From the NCBI GenBank assembly GCA_031265435.1, contig JAISCR010000203.1, forward strand, positions 1 to 48,603: a stretch of DNA of 48,603 nt. Reading direction: 5' to 3'. Positions 24,255-32,631 of the stretch are shown one piece after another. The position numbers and the translations under genes were made by a program. Numbering within the stretch: the stretch's first letter is position 1; each line of letters begins with the position of its first letter. The DNA is from Treponema sp. (GTDB lineage: Bacteria; Spirochaetota; Spirochaetia; Treponematales; Breznakiellaceae). Below the pieces are notes generated by a model. That model saw only the letters and a list, made by a program, of their open reading frames with translations. It was not told where the DNA came from and did no database searches.

Positions 24255-25050
24255 TAAAGACGATCTCCCCGGCATTGAATACAGGGCCGCCGGCACAGCA
24301 TCTCCGCATGCCCTTTGTCGTCTCTATGCTGCACCCGAGGCACGCGCCCACCCCGCAGGCCATCTTCCTTTCCATGCTGATAAAGCAGGGTATTTCCGCG
24401 GCCTTGCACTTTGCCGCCGCCGCCCTGAGCATTGCCTCCGGGCCGCATACATACACCGCGGCATAGGGCTCAGGATCAAAGTAGTCCAGAATTAGGCCTC
24501 TTTTGTCTGAGCCGTTTACCTGATCTCCGGGATCTTCAAAGGCTATACAATAAGCGGAAGTTCCCGCAGCCGCATTTCCCAGAAATTCTTTACGCTCTTC
24601 CTCGTTGTCAAAGGCTTTTCTGAATCCCGCGTAAAAATCATAGCGGCGGCCGGCATCTTCAAGTTCCGCGGCAAAGGCTTTAAGGGGGGCAATACCGATG
24701 CCGCCTGAAAGCAATGCCACAGCCCTGTTATCCGCGGCGGGAGGCAGAAACTCCGCCCATGTATTTCCCAGGGGGCCGATCAGTTCCGCCTTTTCACCTG
24801 TCCGCATGTCAAAGAGTTCCTCTGTTCCCCTGCCCCGCAGCGCTATCAAAAAACTTACCGTGTGTGCGGCCTCATTCCACGCGGCGGCACTGACTGCCCT
24901 TCCCAGAAAAACCGAAGAACGGAGCGGCTTGATCATAAAGAATTGTCCCGCCGCGGGCGCGGGATCTGTCCAGGAAAAGTTCATGCGGAATATCTCTCCG
25001 TTGACGGCCTTTATTTCTTTAAGGACAGAAACCCGCGCGGTTTTCTCCAC
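24247..25050 (-). CDS. pyrK: Dihydroorotate dehydrogenase B, electron-transfer subunit
   Basis: PyrK is an FAD and [2Fe-2S] protein that links PyrD to NAD. The 267-residue product has a ferredoxin-reductase-like FAD/NAD part (AVALLSGGIGIAPLKAFAAE near 110-129) and the C-terminal cluster ligands CGVGACLGC plus CCAGGPVF. GTG 25050-25048 is preceded by GGGAG with 8 nt spacing, and lies one base after the pyrF stop. Its end overlaps pyrD by 8 nt, fitting an obligate complex. Confidence 0.94.
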   Translation of the reverse strand: MEKTARVSVLKEIKAVNGEIFRMNFSWTDPAPAAGQFFMIKPLRSSVFLGRAVSAAAWNEAAHTVSFLIALRGRGTEELFDMRTGEKAELIGPLGNTWAEFLPPAADNRAVALLSGGIGIAPLKAFAAELEDAGRRYDFYAGFRKAFDNEEERKEFLGNAAAGTSAYCIAFEDPGDQVNGSDKRGLILDYFDPEPYAAVYVCGPEAMLRAAAAKCKAAEIPCFISMERKMACGVGACLGCSIETTKGMRRCCAGGPVFNAGEIVFNE

Positions 25051-25051
25051 T

Positions 25052-25942
25052 TTACAGGCTCCCTTTTTTTGCGCAGATACGGATTGCGTCTCTCATTTCC
25101 ACGGCAGCCTTTCGTGCGGCTTCCGCCGCGAAATCGTTGTCCGCATCGGCGGGAGCCTCTTTCGACCATGCTTTGAGTATTGAACGGGATGCGTTTACCA
25201 CGCCGCCGTTGGACTCCCTGAGGAGCAGGGCCGCGTCATCTGCCGCTCCTCCCTGTGCGCCGTAACCGGGTATAAGAAAGAAGAGATTGTTTCTCTGTTC
25301 CCGTATGGCCGCGGCTTCTTCCCGTTCCGTACAACCTACCACCACGCCGAAAGCGCCGTAGCCGTATTTCCCCTCATGGGAGGCGGCCATTTCCTGCATC
25401 CTGTCTCCCACTGCGTCGTAGAGTTTTTTGGACGTGTTTTTGATTTCAAGATATTCGAAATCCTTCATGCCCCTGTTGCTTGTCCGCATTAACACGAAGG
25501 CGCCTTTGCCTTTCTTCTGCGCAAATTCAATCCAGGGCTCAATTGAATCCATGCCCATGTATGGCGAGAGCGTTACGAAGTCGGCTTCAAAATCCCCTTC
25601 AAAATGAGCCCTGGCATAACGGGAAGCGGTATCCGCAATATCCCCCCGTTTTATGTCGGCAATGACAAGGCAATTTTTTTCCCTTATGCGGCGCAATGTT
25701 TCCGAATATGTTTTCAATCCCGCAAGACCCATCTCTTCATAGTATGCTATCTGCACCTTGTAGCAGGCGCACAGATCGAAAGTGGCGTTGACAAGGGCCG
25801 TGTTAAAGGCCAGTACCGCCTCCGCCGCCGATGAAGCCTTCTTTAATTCCGCTGCCGGGATATAGTCTGCGGCGGTATCAAGACCGATACAGACATGCCC
25901 CTTCTCCTCAACCGCCTCATAGAGTTTATCCATGTTATACAT
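25052..25942 (-). CDS. pyrF: Orotidine 5'-phosphate decarboxylase (type 2)
   Basis: The enzyme decarboxylates OMP to UMP. The 296-residue length and sequence fit the longer type 2 form: catalytic Lys/Asp block VIADIKRGDIADTASRYA near residues 91-108, CIGLDTAADYIP near the start, and LIPGYGAQGGAADDAALLL late in the protein. ATG 25942-25940 has GAGG 7 nt upstream, inside the end of pyrC. Directly followed by pyrK. Confidence 0.95.
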   Translation of the reverse strand: MYNMDKLYEAVEEKGHVCIGLDTAADYIPAAELKKASSAAEAVLAFNTALVNATFDLCACYKVQIAYYEEMGLAGLKTYSETLRRIREKNCLVIADIKRGDIADTASRYARAHFEGDFEADFVTLSPYMGMDSIEPWIEFAQKKGKGAFVLMRTSNRGMKDFEYLEIKNTSKKLYDAVGDRMQEMAASHEGKYGYGAFGVVVGCTEREEAAAIREQRNNLFFLIPGYGAQGGAADDAALLLRESNGGVVNASRSILKAWSKEAPADADNDFAAEAARKAAVEMRDAIRICAKKGSL

Positions 25943-25944
25943 TT

Positions 25945-27315
25945 TTATGCCTCATACACGATCCGTCCGCGGTTTATGTTTACAAGAATCTGCCCCCGCA
26001 ATTCCCGGCCCGCAAAGGGACTGTTCTTTCCCCGCGACTTGAAGGCCTCAGGATCTACCGTTGTTTTTTTCCACAGATCCGCAATAATCAAATCCGCCTT
26101 CAATCCCGGCGCGATTCTTCCCCTGCCGCGCGGATCATTCCCGCCGAATCCCAGAATCCCGGCCGGAGCCGCGCTCATCAATGCGGAAAGCCGTCTGAGA
26201 TCCATGTTGTTTTTCAATACCAGTTCGGTATAACAGAGGGGGAAGGCGGTTTCAAGGCCGCTGAAACCGGGAGCGCCTGCTTCCTTGTCGATCAGCGAAT
26301 GAGGCGCATGATCGGTTGCGATAGCGTCAATTGTTCCGTCAAGAATCGCGTTGACAAGAGCCTCTCTGTCTTCTTCGCCGCGGAGCGGTGGATTCACCCT
26401 GCCGAAGGATTCGCCGCCGAGTCTCTTCGCGTCTTCCTCTGTGCAGCCGATATGGTGAGGGCTTGCCTCCGCGCTGAGGCACATGTCTTCCTTCTTTGCC
26501 CGGCGGATCATTTCAAGCGCTTCCTTTGTGGAAACATGGGCAATGTGGAGTTTACAACCCGTCTCTTTATTAAGTTCAATGACCCTCCGTGTCGCGTTGT
26601 TTTCTTCGATGCGGCTCCACAGGGAACGGGGTTTCCCTTCTTTTTTCAGTTTCTCCGCCTCTTCACCGCCGAAATCACAGTGGCAGGAGAGGGGGAGGCC
26701 GCTGCGTTTTGCTTCCCTCATTGCCGTAATAAAGAGAGAATCACCGGCAATATCTTTGCCGTCTTCACTGAGCAGCCGGGGCAGTAACGGTGAAGAGCTT
26801 TCGGTATACGGCGGCAGCTTTGTTATTTCCGACAGCTCACGGCCTTCCATGTTTTTTGTGAGGGACATTGCGGGGTAAAGATCGATACATCCTAAAGCGT
26901 CGGAACGTTTTTTAAGAGTGGTAATCTTTTCGATGCTGTCATGTACCGGTTTTGTATTTGCCATGCAGACTACCGTCCCGTATCCTCCGGCAGCCGCGGC
27001 AAGGCAGGCGCTTTCCAGGGTTTCCTTTTCGGGAAAACCTGGATCCCGGAAATGCGCATGAAGATCCACAAGAGCCGGCATTAAAACCGGAAGCAGGGAT
27101 TGGTTGTAAGGAATTTCAGGATGAATATAATTGCGTCCGTCAATGACAAGCCTTGCTTCAAGGCAGTAGTATTCAATTTTTTTTTCGTTCAATACATAAT
27201 CCAGGCCGTCACCGGATTCGGCAATTACTTCCTTAATGACGCCGTCTTCAATGATAACCGTTCCAAACGAGTCTGTATTTTTATCGACGATATGGAAATT
27301 TTTCAGAACGATCAT
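25945..27315 (-). CDS. pyrC: Dihydroorotase
   Basis: This amidohydrolase cyclises carbamoyl aspartate to dihydroorotate. From ATG 27315-27313 the product has 456 residues. The zinc-binding HxH is in LVDLHAHFRDPGFPEKETLE, a metal-ligand His is in HIAHVSTKEALEM, and the late Asp/His block is TIDAIATDHAPHS. The C-terminus KKTTVDPEAFKSRGKNSPF is typical of the PyrC type I group. The frame is open a further 59 codons upstream, but that is antisense-like overlap with pyrI in another frame. It starts 22 nt after the pyrI stop with no strong ribosome binding site. Confidence 0.94.
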   Translation of the reverse strand: MIVLKNFHIVDKNTDSFGTVIIEDGVIKEVIAESGDGLDYVLNEKKIEYYCLEARLVIDGRNYIHPEIPYNQSLLPVLMPALVDLHAHFRDPGFPEKETLESACLAAAAGGYGTVVCMANTKPVHDSIEKITTLKKRSDALGCIDLYPAMSLTKNMEGRELSEITKLPPYTESSSPLLPRLLSEDGKDIAGDSLFITAMREAKRSGLPLSCHCDFGGEEAEKLKKEGKPRSLWSRIEENNATRRVIELNKETGCKLHIAHVSTKEALEMIRRAKKEDMCLSAEASPHHIGCTEEDAKRLGGESFGRVNPPLRGEEDREALVNAILDGTIDAIATDHAPHSLIDKEAGAPGFSGLETAFPLCYTELVLKNNMDLRRLSALMSAAPAGILGFGGNDPRGRGRIAPGLKADLIIADLWKKTTVDPEAFKSRGKNSPFAGRELRGQILVNINRGRIVYEA

Positions 27316-27337
27316 CTTCAATGATTTTCTACCGCCC

Positions 27338-27775
27338 TTATTCCCTGAAGTCCCGTGCCGATTTAATATCATCGCAGTATTCACAGCGGTAACTGCGCTG
27401 TTCGGCATTTTCCAGGTGGAAGATATGGGGAATATATTTTTCCGTGGAGGTGATGCAGCGCGGATTCTTGCAGATAAGCACATCTTCAACACGTTCGGGA
27501 AGATAGAGTTGTTTCTTTTCGGTTATCTGTTCGTTTTCAATGACATTTACCGTGATATTGGGATCGATTAAGCCGAGAATGTCAAAATTGATTTCGATGG
27601 TATTGTCAATCTTGATGATATCTTTTTTACCCATGTGTCTGGAAGACGCGTTGATCACAAATGCGACATTGTAGGGCGCCTTGTCCAGCCCCAGCCAGTT
27701 GAAGATATGGATCCCCAGACCCGCCCGGATATGATCGATAACGATCCCGTTTCTGATTTGATCGATATTTAACAT
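27338..27775 (-). CDS. pyrI: Aspartate carbamoyltransferase regulatory chain
   Basis: PyrI binds nucleotides and assembles with PyrB into the allosteric enzyme. The 145-residue product has an N-terminal nucleotide-binding domain (IRNGIVIDHIRAGLGIHIF) and the structural zinc site with cysteines in CKNPRC and CEYC near the C-terminus, about 25 residues apart. It follows pyrB by 12 nt with GGAGG at 27781-27785. Its presence predicts feedback control of the pathway by CTP or ATP. Confidence 0.95.
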   Translation of the reverse strand: MLNIDQIRNGIVIDHIRAGLGIHIFNWLGLDKAPYNVAFVINASSRHMGKKDIIKIDNTIEINFDILGLIDPNITVNVIENEQITEKKQLYLPERVEDVLICKNPRCITSTEKYIPHIFHLENAEQRSYRCEYCDDIKSARDFRE

Positions 27776-27787
27776 TTCATATACCTC

Positions 27788-28735
27788 CTATACAACACCC
27801 AGAATTGAAGCAAGCAGCGACATGCGGACATACATTCCGTATTTGGCCTGTTTGAAGTAAGCCGCGCGGGGATCCCTGTCCACATCCACGGCAATTTCGT
27901 TAACACGGGGCAGAGGATGCAGTATTATCAGATTCTGTTTTGCACTTTCAAGTTTTTCCCTGTCAAGGATGTAACTATCCTTGAGGCGTATATAGTCTTC
28001 TTCATTGAAGAAACGTTCCCGCTGTACCCTGGTCATGTAAAGCACATCGAGTTCCGGCATGGCTTCATCAAAGTTTCCGGTTTCAGTATACTCAATTTTT
28101 TCCCTGTCAAGCGTCCTGGTAATATATTCAGGCACCCGCAGTTCATCGGGAGAGATGAAGACAAATTTTACTCCGCTGTAACGGGCAAGCGCGTGAGACA
28201 GGGAATGAACGGTACGGCCGAATTTAAGATCTCCGCAGAAACCGACGCGGAGGCCCTTTACCGATTCGGCAAGCATTTTGGCTCCGGGTTTTCCCCTCAA
28301 CCGTTTGATGGTGAGAAGATCCGTCAGGGTCTGGGTAGGATGATGGTGCCCGCCGTCTCCCGCGTTGATCACCGGCACCGGCGAATAACGGGACGCAAGC
28401 AGGGCGGCCCCTTCCTTTGGGTTACGCATCACGATGGCGTCGGCATAAGAGGCCGCCATGCGGATCGTGTCCGCCAGACTTTCACCTTTCACCGCGGAAC
28501 TCGAACCGGGATCGGCAAAGCCCAGCGTGGAACCGCCCAGCCGCAGCATCGCCGCTTCAAAACTCAGACGGGTTCTGGTACTTGGTTCAAAGAAGAGTGT
28601 GGCCAGCAGTTTCCCCCGGCAGCTTTCCCGCAGATACGTTTCATCCTCTTCAATTTTTTCCGCCAGGTTGAAGATCGTATCCAGCTCTTCAAGGCTGAAG
28701 TTTCCCGGCTCGATCAGGGATCGTCCTTTTAACAT
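27788..28735 (-). CDS. pyrB: Aspartate carbamoyltransferase catalytic chain
   Basis: PyrB makes carbamoyl aspartate. The 315-residue product starts at ATG 28735-28733 with GGAGG 5 nt upstream; the frame's extension to 28813 is the hairpin leader. The carbamoyl-phosphate loop is [20 protein letters not shown] near residues 49-68, followed by [15 protein letters not shown] near 128-142 and [14 protein letters not shown] near 271-284. It is the first of the pyr genes and lies 83 nt after purH, the largest gap within this part of the run. Confidence 0.96.
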   Translation of the reverse strand: MLKGRSLIEPGNFSLEELDTIFNLAEKIEEDETYLRESCRGKLLATLFFEPSTRTRLSFEAAMLRLGGSTLGFADPGSSSAVKGESLADTIRMAASYADAIVMRNPKEGAALLASRYSPVPVINAGDGGHHHPTQTLTDLLTIKRLRGKPGAKMLAESVKGLRVGFCGDLKFGRTVHSLSHALARYSGVKFVFISPDELRVPEYITRTLDREKIEYTETGNFDEAMPELDVLYMTRVQRERFFNEEDYIRLKDSYILDREKLESAKQNLIILHPLPRVNEIAVDVDRDPRAAYFKQAKYGMYVRMSLLASILGVV

Positions 28736-28763
28736 GGTTTCCTCCGGAATCTCTTGTTCGTTA

Positions 28764-28810
28764 TAAGGCCGCGCCTTACGCTTCAATCGAACAGGAAACG
28801 AAGTTTCCTG
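28764..28810 (-). promoter_or_regulatory. Two hairpins in the purH-pyrB interval
   Basis: CAGGAAAC-GAA-GTTTCCTG (28792-28810) has a perfect 8-bp stem and TAAGGC-CGC-GCCTTA (28764-28778) a perfect 6-bp stem. Both are symmetric, so they form on the minus-strand transcript. They sit between the purH stop and the pyrB ribosome binding site and could stabilise, process or attenuate the pyr part of the message. No T-run follows, so simple termination is unlikely. Confidence 0.5.
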
Positions 28811-28818
28811 CAAACGGT

Positions 28819-30483
28819 TTAATGTTTGAAATGCCTTGTTCCGGTAAAGACCATGGCAATTCCGTATTTATCACATGCTTCTATTGAAAGCCTGTCATTA
28901 AGTGATCCGCCCGGCTGTATGATTGCCTTGATGCCCGCCGCCGCGGCGGCTTCGACTATATCGGGAAAGGGAAAGAAGGCATCGGAAGCAAGGACACGGG
29001 CCTTCCTGTCTTTTAAAACTTCGGCGCCGCGGCGCAGCGCATCCTGAGCAGGCCAGATACGGTTTACCTGTCCGCCTCCGATTCCCACGGCACATTCGTC
29101 ATTGACAATCATGACGGCATTTGATTTTACAAAACCGACTGCCCTCATACCGAAGATCATGTCCCTGATGTCGTCTGCTTCACTCTGCGCCCCGGTAACC
29201 GTTTCCCATTTTTCAAAAAGTTTTCTGTCCGCCTCCTGAACAAGAAGACCGCCGTCCACGGCGATACATTCATGGCTCTCCTGCGGGGGAATAGAGGCGC
29301 GTATGACGCGGAGGTTCTTTTTCTTTTTAAGCGTCTCCAGGGCTTCTTCCTCAAAAGCCGGAGCGGCAACGATCTCAAGAAAAAGCTCCGTGAGTTTCTC
29401 CGCGGTCTTTTTGTCCAGCGGAGCGTTGAATGCGACGATACCGCCGAAGATTGAAACAGGATCGCACGCAAAGGTTTTTTCATAGGCTTCAAAAGCGGAA
29501 TCACCCAGAGCGATACCACAGGGCGTGTTATGTTTAACCGCAACGCAGGAAACTTTTTTGCGCGGTTTCTCTTTCGGCAAAAGTGATAGTACTTCATTCT
29601 GCCCCAGTGGCGGCACTTTTTCCGGCCCCGCGGTGCCTTCGGGGTATAAACCAAACGCGCAGGCGGCTTTCCACGCGAGATCCAGATCCCGGATATTGTT
29701 GTAGCCAAGTTCTTTGCCGTTAAGCTGTTCCATCCCCGCCAGGGCTCCGCCCTTACCGGTATCAATATAGAGAGCTGCCGACTGATGCGCGTTTTCACCG
29801 TAGCGGAGGCTCTGTTTTTTCCTGAGTGAACAAGGCCAGTATTCGGGGTATTCTTCCTTCAGGAGATAACGCGCAATGGCGGCATCGTAGGCCGAAGTGA
29901 GATCAAAAACTTTTGCCGCAAGGCGCCGCCTGAATTCCAGAGGAACCCTGTCCTCTTCAATGGCTTTATTTTCAATCAGATCGATTAATTCCCTGTAATC
30001 TTCAGGATCGCTCAGCACAATAACATCACGGAAATTTTTTGCGGCGGAACGGAGCATGGCCGGCCCGCCTATATCAATAAATTCGATTGTTTCTTCCTGA
30101 CCAAGATCGGCCTTTACTTTTTCAAAAAAGGGATAGAGGTTAACGCAGAGAATATCGATGGGGCTGATCCTGAGTTCTTCAAGTGTCTTTATATGGGAAT
30201 CGTCATCCCGCCTGGCAAGGAGACCCGCGTGAACCGCGGGATGCAAAGTTTTCACTCTGCCGTCAAGACATTCCGGGAAACCGGTAACCGACGAAACATC
30301 GCGTATGGGTATCCCCAGATCTTTAAGATACTTCGCGGTTCCGCCCGTGGAAAGGATCTCCCAATCATGGGAAGAGAGACACCGGGCAAGATCGGCAGCC
30401 CCTTCCTTGTTATATACGCTGATTAACGCATGAGGCTTCGTCTCATGTTCGGGTGAATTGTTGTGCCCGGCCTGACGTTTCAT
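28819..30483 (-). CDS. purH: Bifunctional AICAR transformylase / IMP cyclohydrolase
   Basis: PurH carries out the last two steps of IMP synthesis. The 554-residue product has the cyclohydrolase domain at the N-terminus ([18 protein letters not shown], then [15 protein letters not shown] and [17 protein letters not shown]) and the transformylase domain after about residue 220, with catalytic [19 protein letters not shown]. It ends with [20 protein letters not shown] and RHFKH, the standard C-terminus. ATG 30483-30481 overlaps the upstream TGA (ATGA). It is the only purine gene here, linking purine and pyrimidine synthesis in one transcript. Confidence 0.96.
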   Translation of the reverse strand: MKRQAGHNNSPEHETKPHALISVYNKEGAADLARCLSSHDWEILSTGGTAKYLKDLGIPIRDVSSVTGFPECLDGRVKTLHPAVHAGLLARRDDDSHIKTLEELRISPIDILCVNLYPFFEKVKADLGQEETIEFIDIGGPAMLRSAAKNFRDVIVLSDPEDYRELIDLIENKAIEEDRVPLEFRRRLAAKVFDLTSAYDAAIARYLLKEEYPEYWPCSLRKKQSLRYGENAHQSAALYIDTGKGGALAGMEQLNGKELGYNNIRDLDLAWKAACAFGLYPEGTAGPEKVPPLGQNEVLSLLPKEKPRKKVSCVAVKHNTPCGIALGDSAFEAYEKTFACDPVSIFGGIVAFNAPLDKKTAEKLTELFLEIVAAPAFEEEALETLKKKKNLRVIRASIPPQESHECIAVDGGLLVQEADRKLFEKWETVTGAQSEADDIRDMIFGMRAVGFVKSNAVMIVNDECAVGIGGGQVNRIWPAQDALRRGAEVLKDRKARVLASDAFFPFPDIVEAAAAAGIKAIIQPGGSLNDRLSIEACDKYGIAMVFTGTRHFKH

Positions 30484-31928
30484 TTTTTACCCCGCTCTTT
30501 TGTTACACCCAGAAGATCCAGGTGTCTGCCGATATGTTCTTCCAGCGCCTCTGCGTAGTCTTCCGCATATTCGCTCCAGAGTTTGTAGAGCCTTTCGCGG
30601 TACGTAAAAACTCCGCCGCTGTTTTTGGAACCGAGGATCAATCCGTAGGTGATGTGTATGAGCTGTCTTGCCGTGTCATTGTCAAAAAGGGCGGGAAGCG
30701 CGGCATCTTCAAGGGAATCAAGGCCGGGAATCTTTGAAAGGTCGCTTGTTACATGATAATACTTTTTCGCTTCATCAAAGACACTCAACGCAAAGCGGTG
30801 AATCTCCCGGTAAAGAGACGGATCTTTTTGCGCTACAAGCTTCATGGCGACAAGCCAGCTGGTGCCGGCCGTCTTTGTGTGGAAGGAACAGCGGGTTTCT
30901 TGTGCGATAGCGGGAAATACGCTGAACTTGTCGGAACCCGAATGTATGCTCAGTTTATAATTGAAGTGTCTGGCAATGGCGGCATGGATCTTTATTTCTT
31001 TTTTAAACCGGTTCAAGTCTCCGATGTAATCGATTCCTTTCTGGAATTCACCGCAGAAACGGGGAGCCAGGGTTTTGAAATCCACCTTTGCGTCCCGCAG
31101 TTCCCGTGCGATAAAATAATGTTCCCGGGGGCTTGTGGGATTTGAAGTCTCATCAATTAATAAAGCTTCATCAATCGATATTTCAAAATCGGCTTTGTAT
31201 TTTCCGTCTTTCAGGAACCGGTTGTACATTTCAACGGCAAAGTTGATCGCTTCGCCGTAAACGCCGGTTATGCTTTTCAAATCATCTTCCGAAAAATCAA
31301 TGGTAATGCCATGTTCCGAATCGATATCAAATTTTTTTTCCAGGTATTTTTCTTTATATGCCGCATTCAGGGGAGGAGCGGCGTTTTCTGTAAAGGGCTT
31401 GATATAATCCGAACAATCCAGCGTTATCATGCTGTAACCAAGGGAAAGGGCGTGTTCAATATCCTCCGGAGTCTTCAGGTGATCCCCGTCCGCGCCCCAG
31501 GTTTTGGTAAAGCCCGCCTTGAAAACGGCAAAGCTTGCCGCGTCGAGGACTTCTTCGTACGTGCGGCCTGTAAGATTCAATTCCCGTATCGACTGCTGGG
31601 CAAAGACCGGAAACGCGTCGTACTTTTCAAAAACCTTTATGTGTCCGGCTGTCGCAATTCCAAGCCTGTCCCCGAGGCCGAAACTCCGTTCCTTTCCCAG
31701 AACCCGTCCCGGGGCGGTAAAGGGAAAGAGTTTCCGCAGGACACAGGCATTTTCATGGTTAAGAGACGCGGCAATGACGCCTTCTTCCAGATCCCGGCCG
31801 CGGAAACCCGGAACATGATCGGCAATGATTAGATCTTCATTTCCGTCCCTGGCCATAAAGACTCTGCCCGAGAGGTAATTCCGGATTGACCTTTCGGCGA
31901 CTTTCATTCCGTGAAAATCCATATTCAT
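30480..31928 (-). CDS. uxaE: Tagaturonate epimerase family protein (UxaE-like)
   Basis: The 482-residue product resembles the UxaE family described in Thermotoga, which interconverts D-tagaturonate and D-fructuronate in hexuronate breakdown. Supporting stretches are FTKTWGADGDHLKTPEDIEH, SMITLDCSDYIKPF, DSEHGITIDFSEDDL, HSGSDKFSVFPAIA and FHTKTAGTSWLVA, which carry the His/Asp/Glu residues expected for metal binding. ATG 31928-31926 overlaps the rsmG stop (ATGA), and its own stop overlaps purH. No other hexuronate gene is present, so its place between rsmG and purH is odd. Assignment rests on recalled family features. Confidence 0.78.
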   Translation of the reverse strand: MNMDFHGMKVAERSIRNYLSGRVFMARDGNEDLIIADHVPGFRGRDLEEGVIAASLNHENACVLRKLFPFTAPGRVLGKERSFGLGDRLGIATAGHIKVFEKYDAFPVFAQQSIRELNLTGRTYEEVLDAASFAVFKAGFTKTWGADGDHLKTPEDIEHALSLGYSMITLDCSDYIKPFTENAAPPLNAAYKEKYLEKKFDIDSEHGITIDFSEDDLKSITGVYGEAINFAVEMYNRFLKDGKYKADFEISIDEALLIDETSNPTSPREHYFIARELRDAKVDFKTLAPRFCGEFQKGIDYIGDLNRFKKEIKIHAAIARHFNYKLSIHSGSDKFSVFPAIAQETRCSFHTKTAGTSWLVAMKLVAQKDPSLYREIHRFALSVFDEAKKYYHVTSDLSKIPGLDSLEDAALPALFDNDTARQLIHITYGLILGSKNSGGVFTYRERLYKLWSEYAEDYAEALEEHIGRHLDLLGVTKERGKK

Positions 31929-32602
31929 TCCGCCTTCAGCACAAGGACATGCCGTTCTTCGTCGAGAAAGGGAACGCTGATTTTTACAAGACGGCAGGTA
32001 TTTTCAATCCCCGATTCCCTAATCTCTTCGGTAATTTTTTCCAGCCTTCCTTTATAAAAGGCCATGGAACCTCCGGCTATGAGGAGCCGCCTGAATTTTT
32101 TTATAAGATCCGCACTGAGCGGTTTGAAGGCACGGCAGATAATGAGATCGAATTGTTCCGTTTCCAGTTTTTCCATTTCTTTTTCAATGATTCCGGCATT
32201 GGGAAGGGCAAGCAGGGCCAGGGAATTTTTAAGGAAGCCTGCACGGCGTCCCATCTTTTCGATAAGGCTGAAGAAAATTCCCGGCATTGCGATTGCAAGC
32301 GGAATACCGGGAAGACCGGCGCCGGAACCGATGTCCGCAACTTTATTTGAGGCCCGGGGAGCGGTGGAAAGTATACGGAACAGAATTCCCAAAGGAGTCA
32401 GAGAATCAAGAATATGTTTTACGATGAGTTCATCACGGTTTTGAACATTCACAAGGCCGTAGGCTTCATTAAAAAGCTCTATTTCGCAAACATACTTCTC
32501 CAGGAGTTCCTGAATCGTGTCGAAGCGGCTGCCACACAGCTTGTCTATGTCAGGATCATCATGCATCAAGCGCAGCAACCCTTCCTTTAGTAACGCGCTC
32601 AT
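31925..32602 (-). CDS. rsmG: 16S rRNA (guanine-N7) methyltransferase RsmG
   Basis: RsmG (GidB) methylates G527 in 16S rRNA. The 225-residue product has the SAM-binding motif KVADIGSGAGLPGIPLAIA near residues 87-105, the upstream FNEAYGLVNVQNRDELIVKH with the family's N-x-x-x-R/D-x-x-x-x-x-x-H pattern, and DLIICRAFKPL near 153-163. ATG 32602-32600 lies 29 nt after the tex stop. It ends in a 4-nt overlap with the UxaE-like gene. Confidence 0.94.
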   Translation of the reverse strand: MSALLKEGLLRLMHDDPDIDKLCGSRFDTIQELLEKYVCEIELFNEAYGLVNVQNRDELIVKHILDSLTPLGILFRILSTAPRASNKVADIGSGAGLPGIPLAIAMPGIFFSLIEKMGRRAGFLKNSLALLALPNAGIIEKEMEKLETEQFDLIICRAFKPLSADLIKKFRRLLIAGGSMAFYKGRLEKITEEIRESGIENTCRLVKISVPFLDEERHVLVLKAE

Positions 32603-32631
32603 ATCAAATTACTCAAGCCGCGCATTGATAC

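Noticed and set aside
27316..27492. 59-codon extension of dihydroorotase
   Set aside because: It overlaps pyrI in another frame; homologues start near MIVLKNFHIVD.
22722..30483. Riboswitch or PyrR-type attenuator controlling the pyr genes
   Set aside because: No aptamer-like consensus, PyrR-binding loop or terminator/antiterminator pair was visible upstream of pyrE or pyrB.
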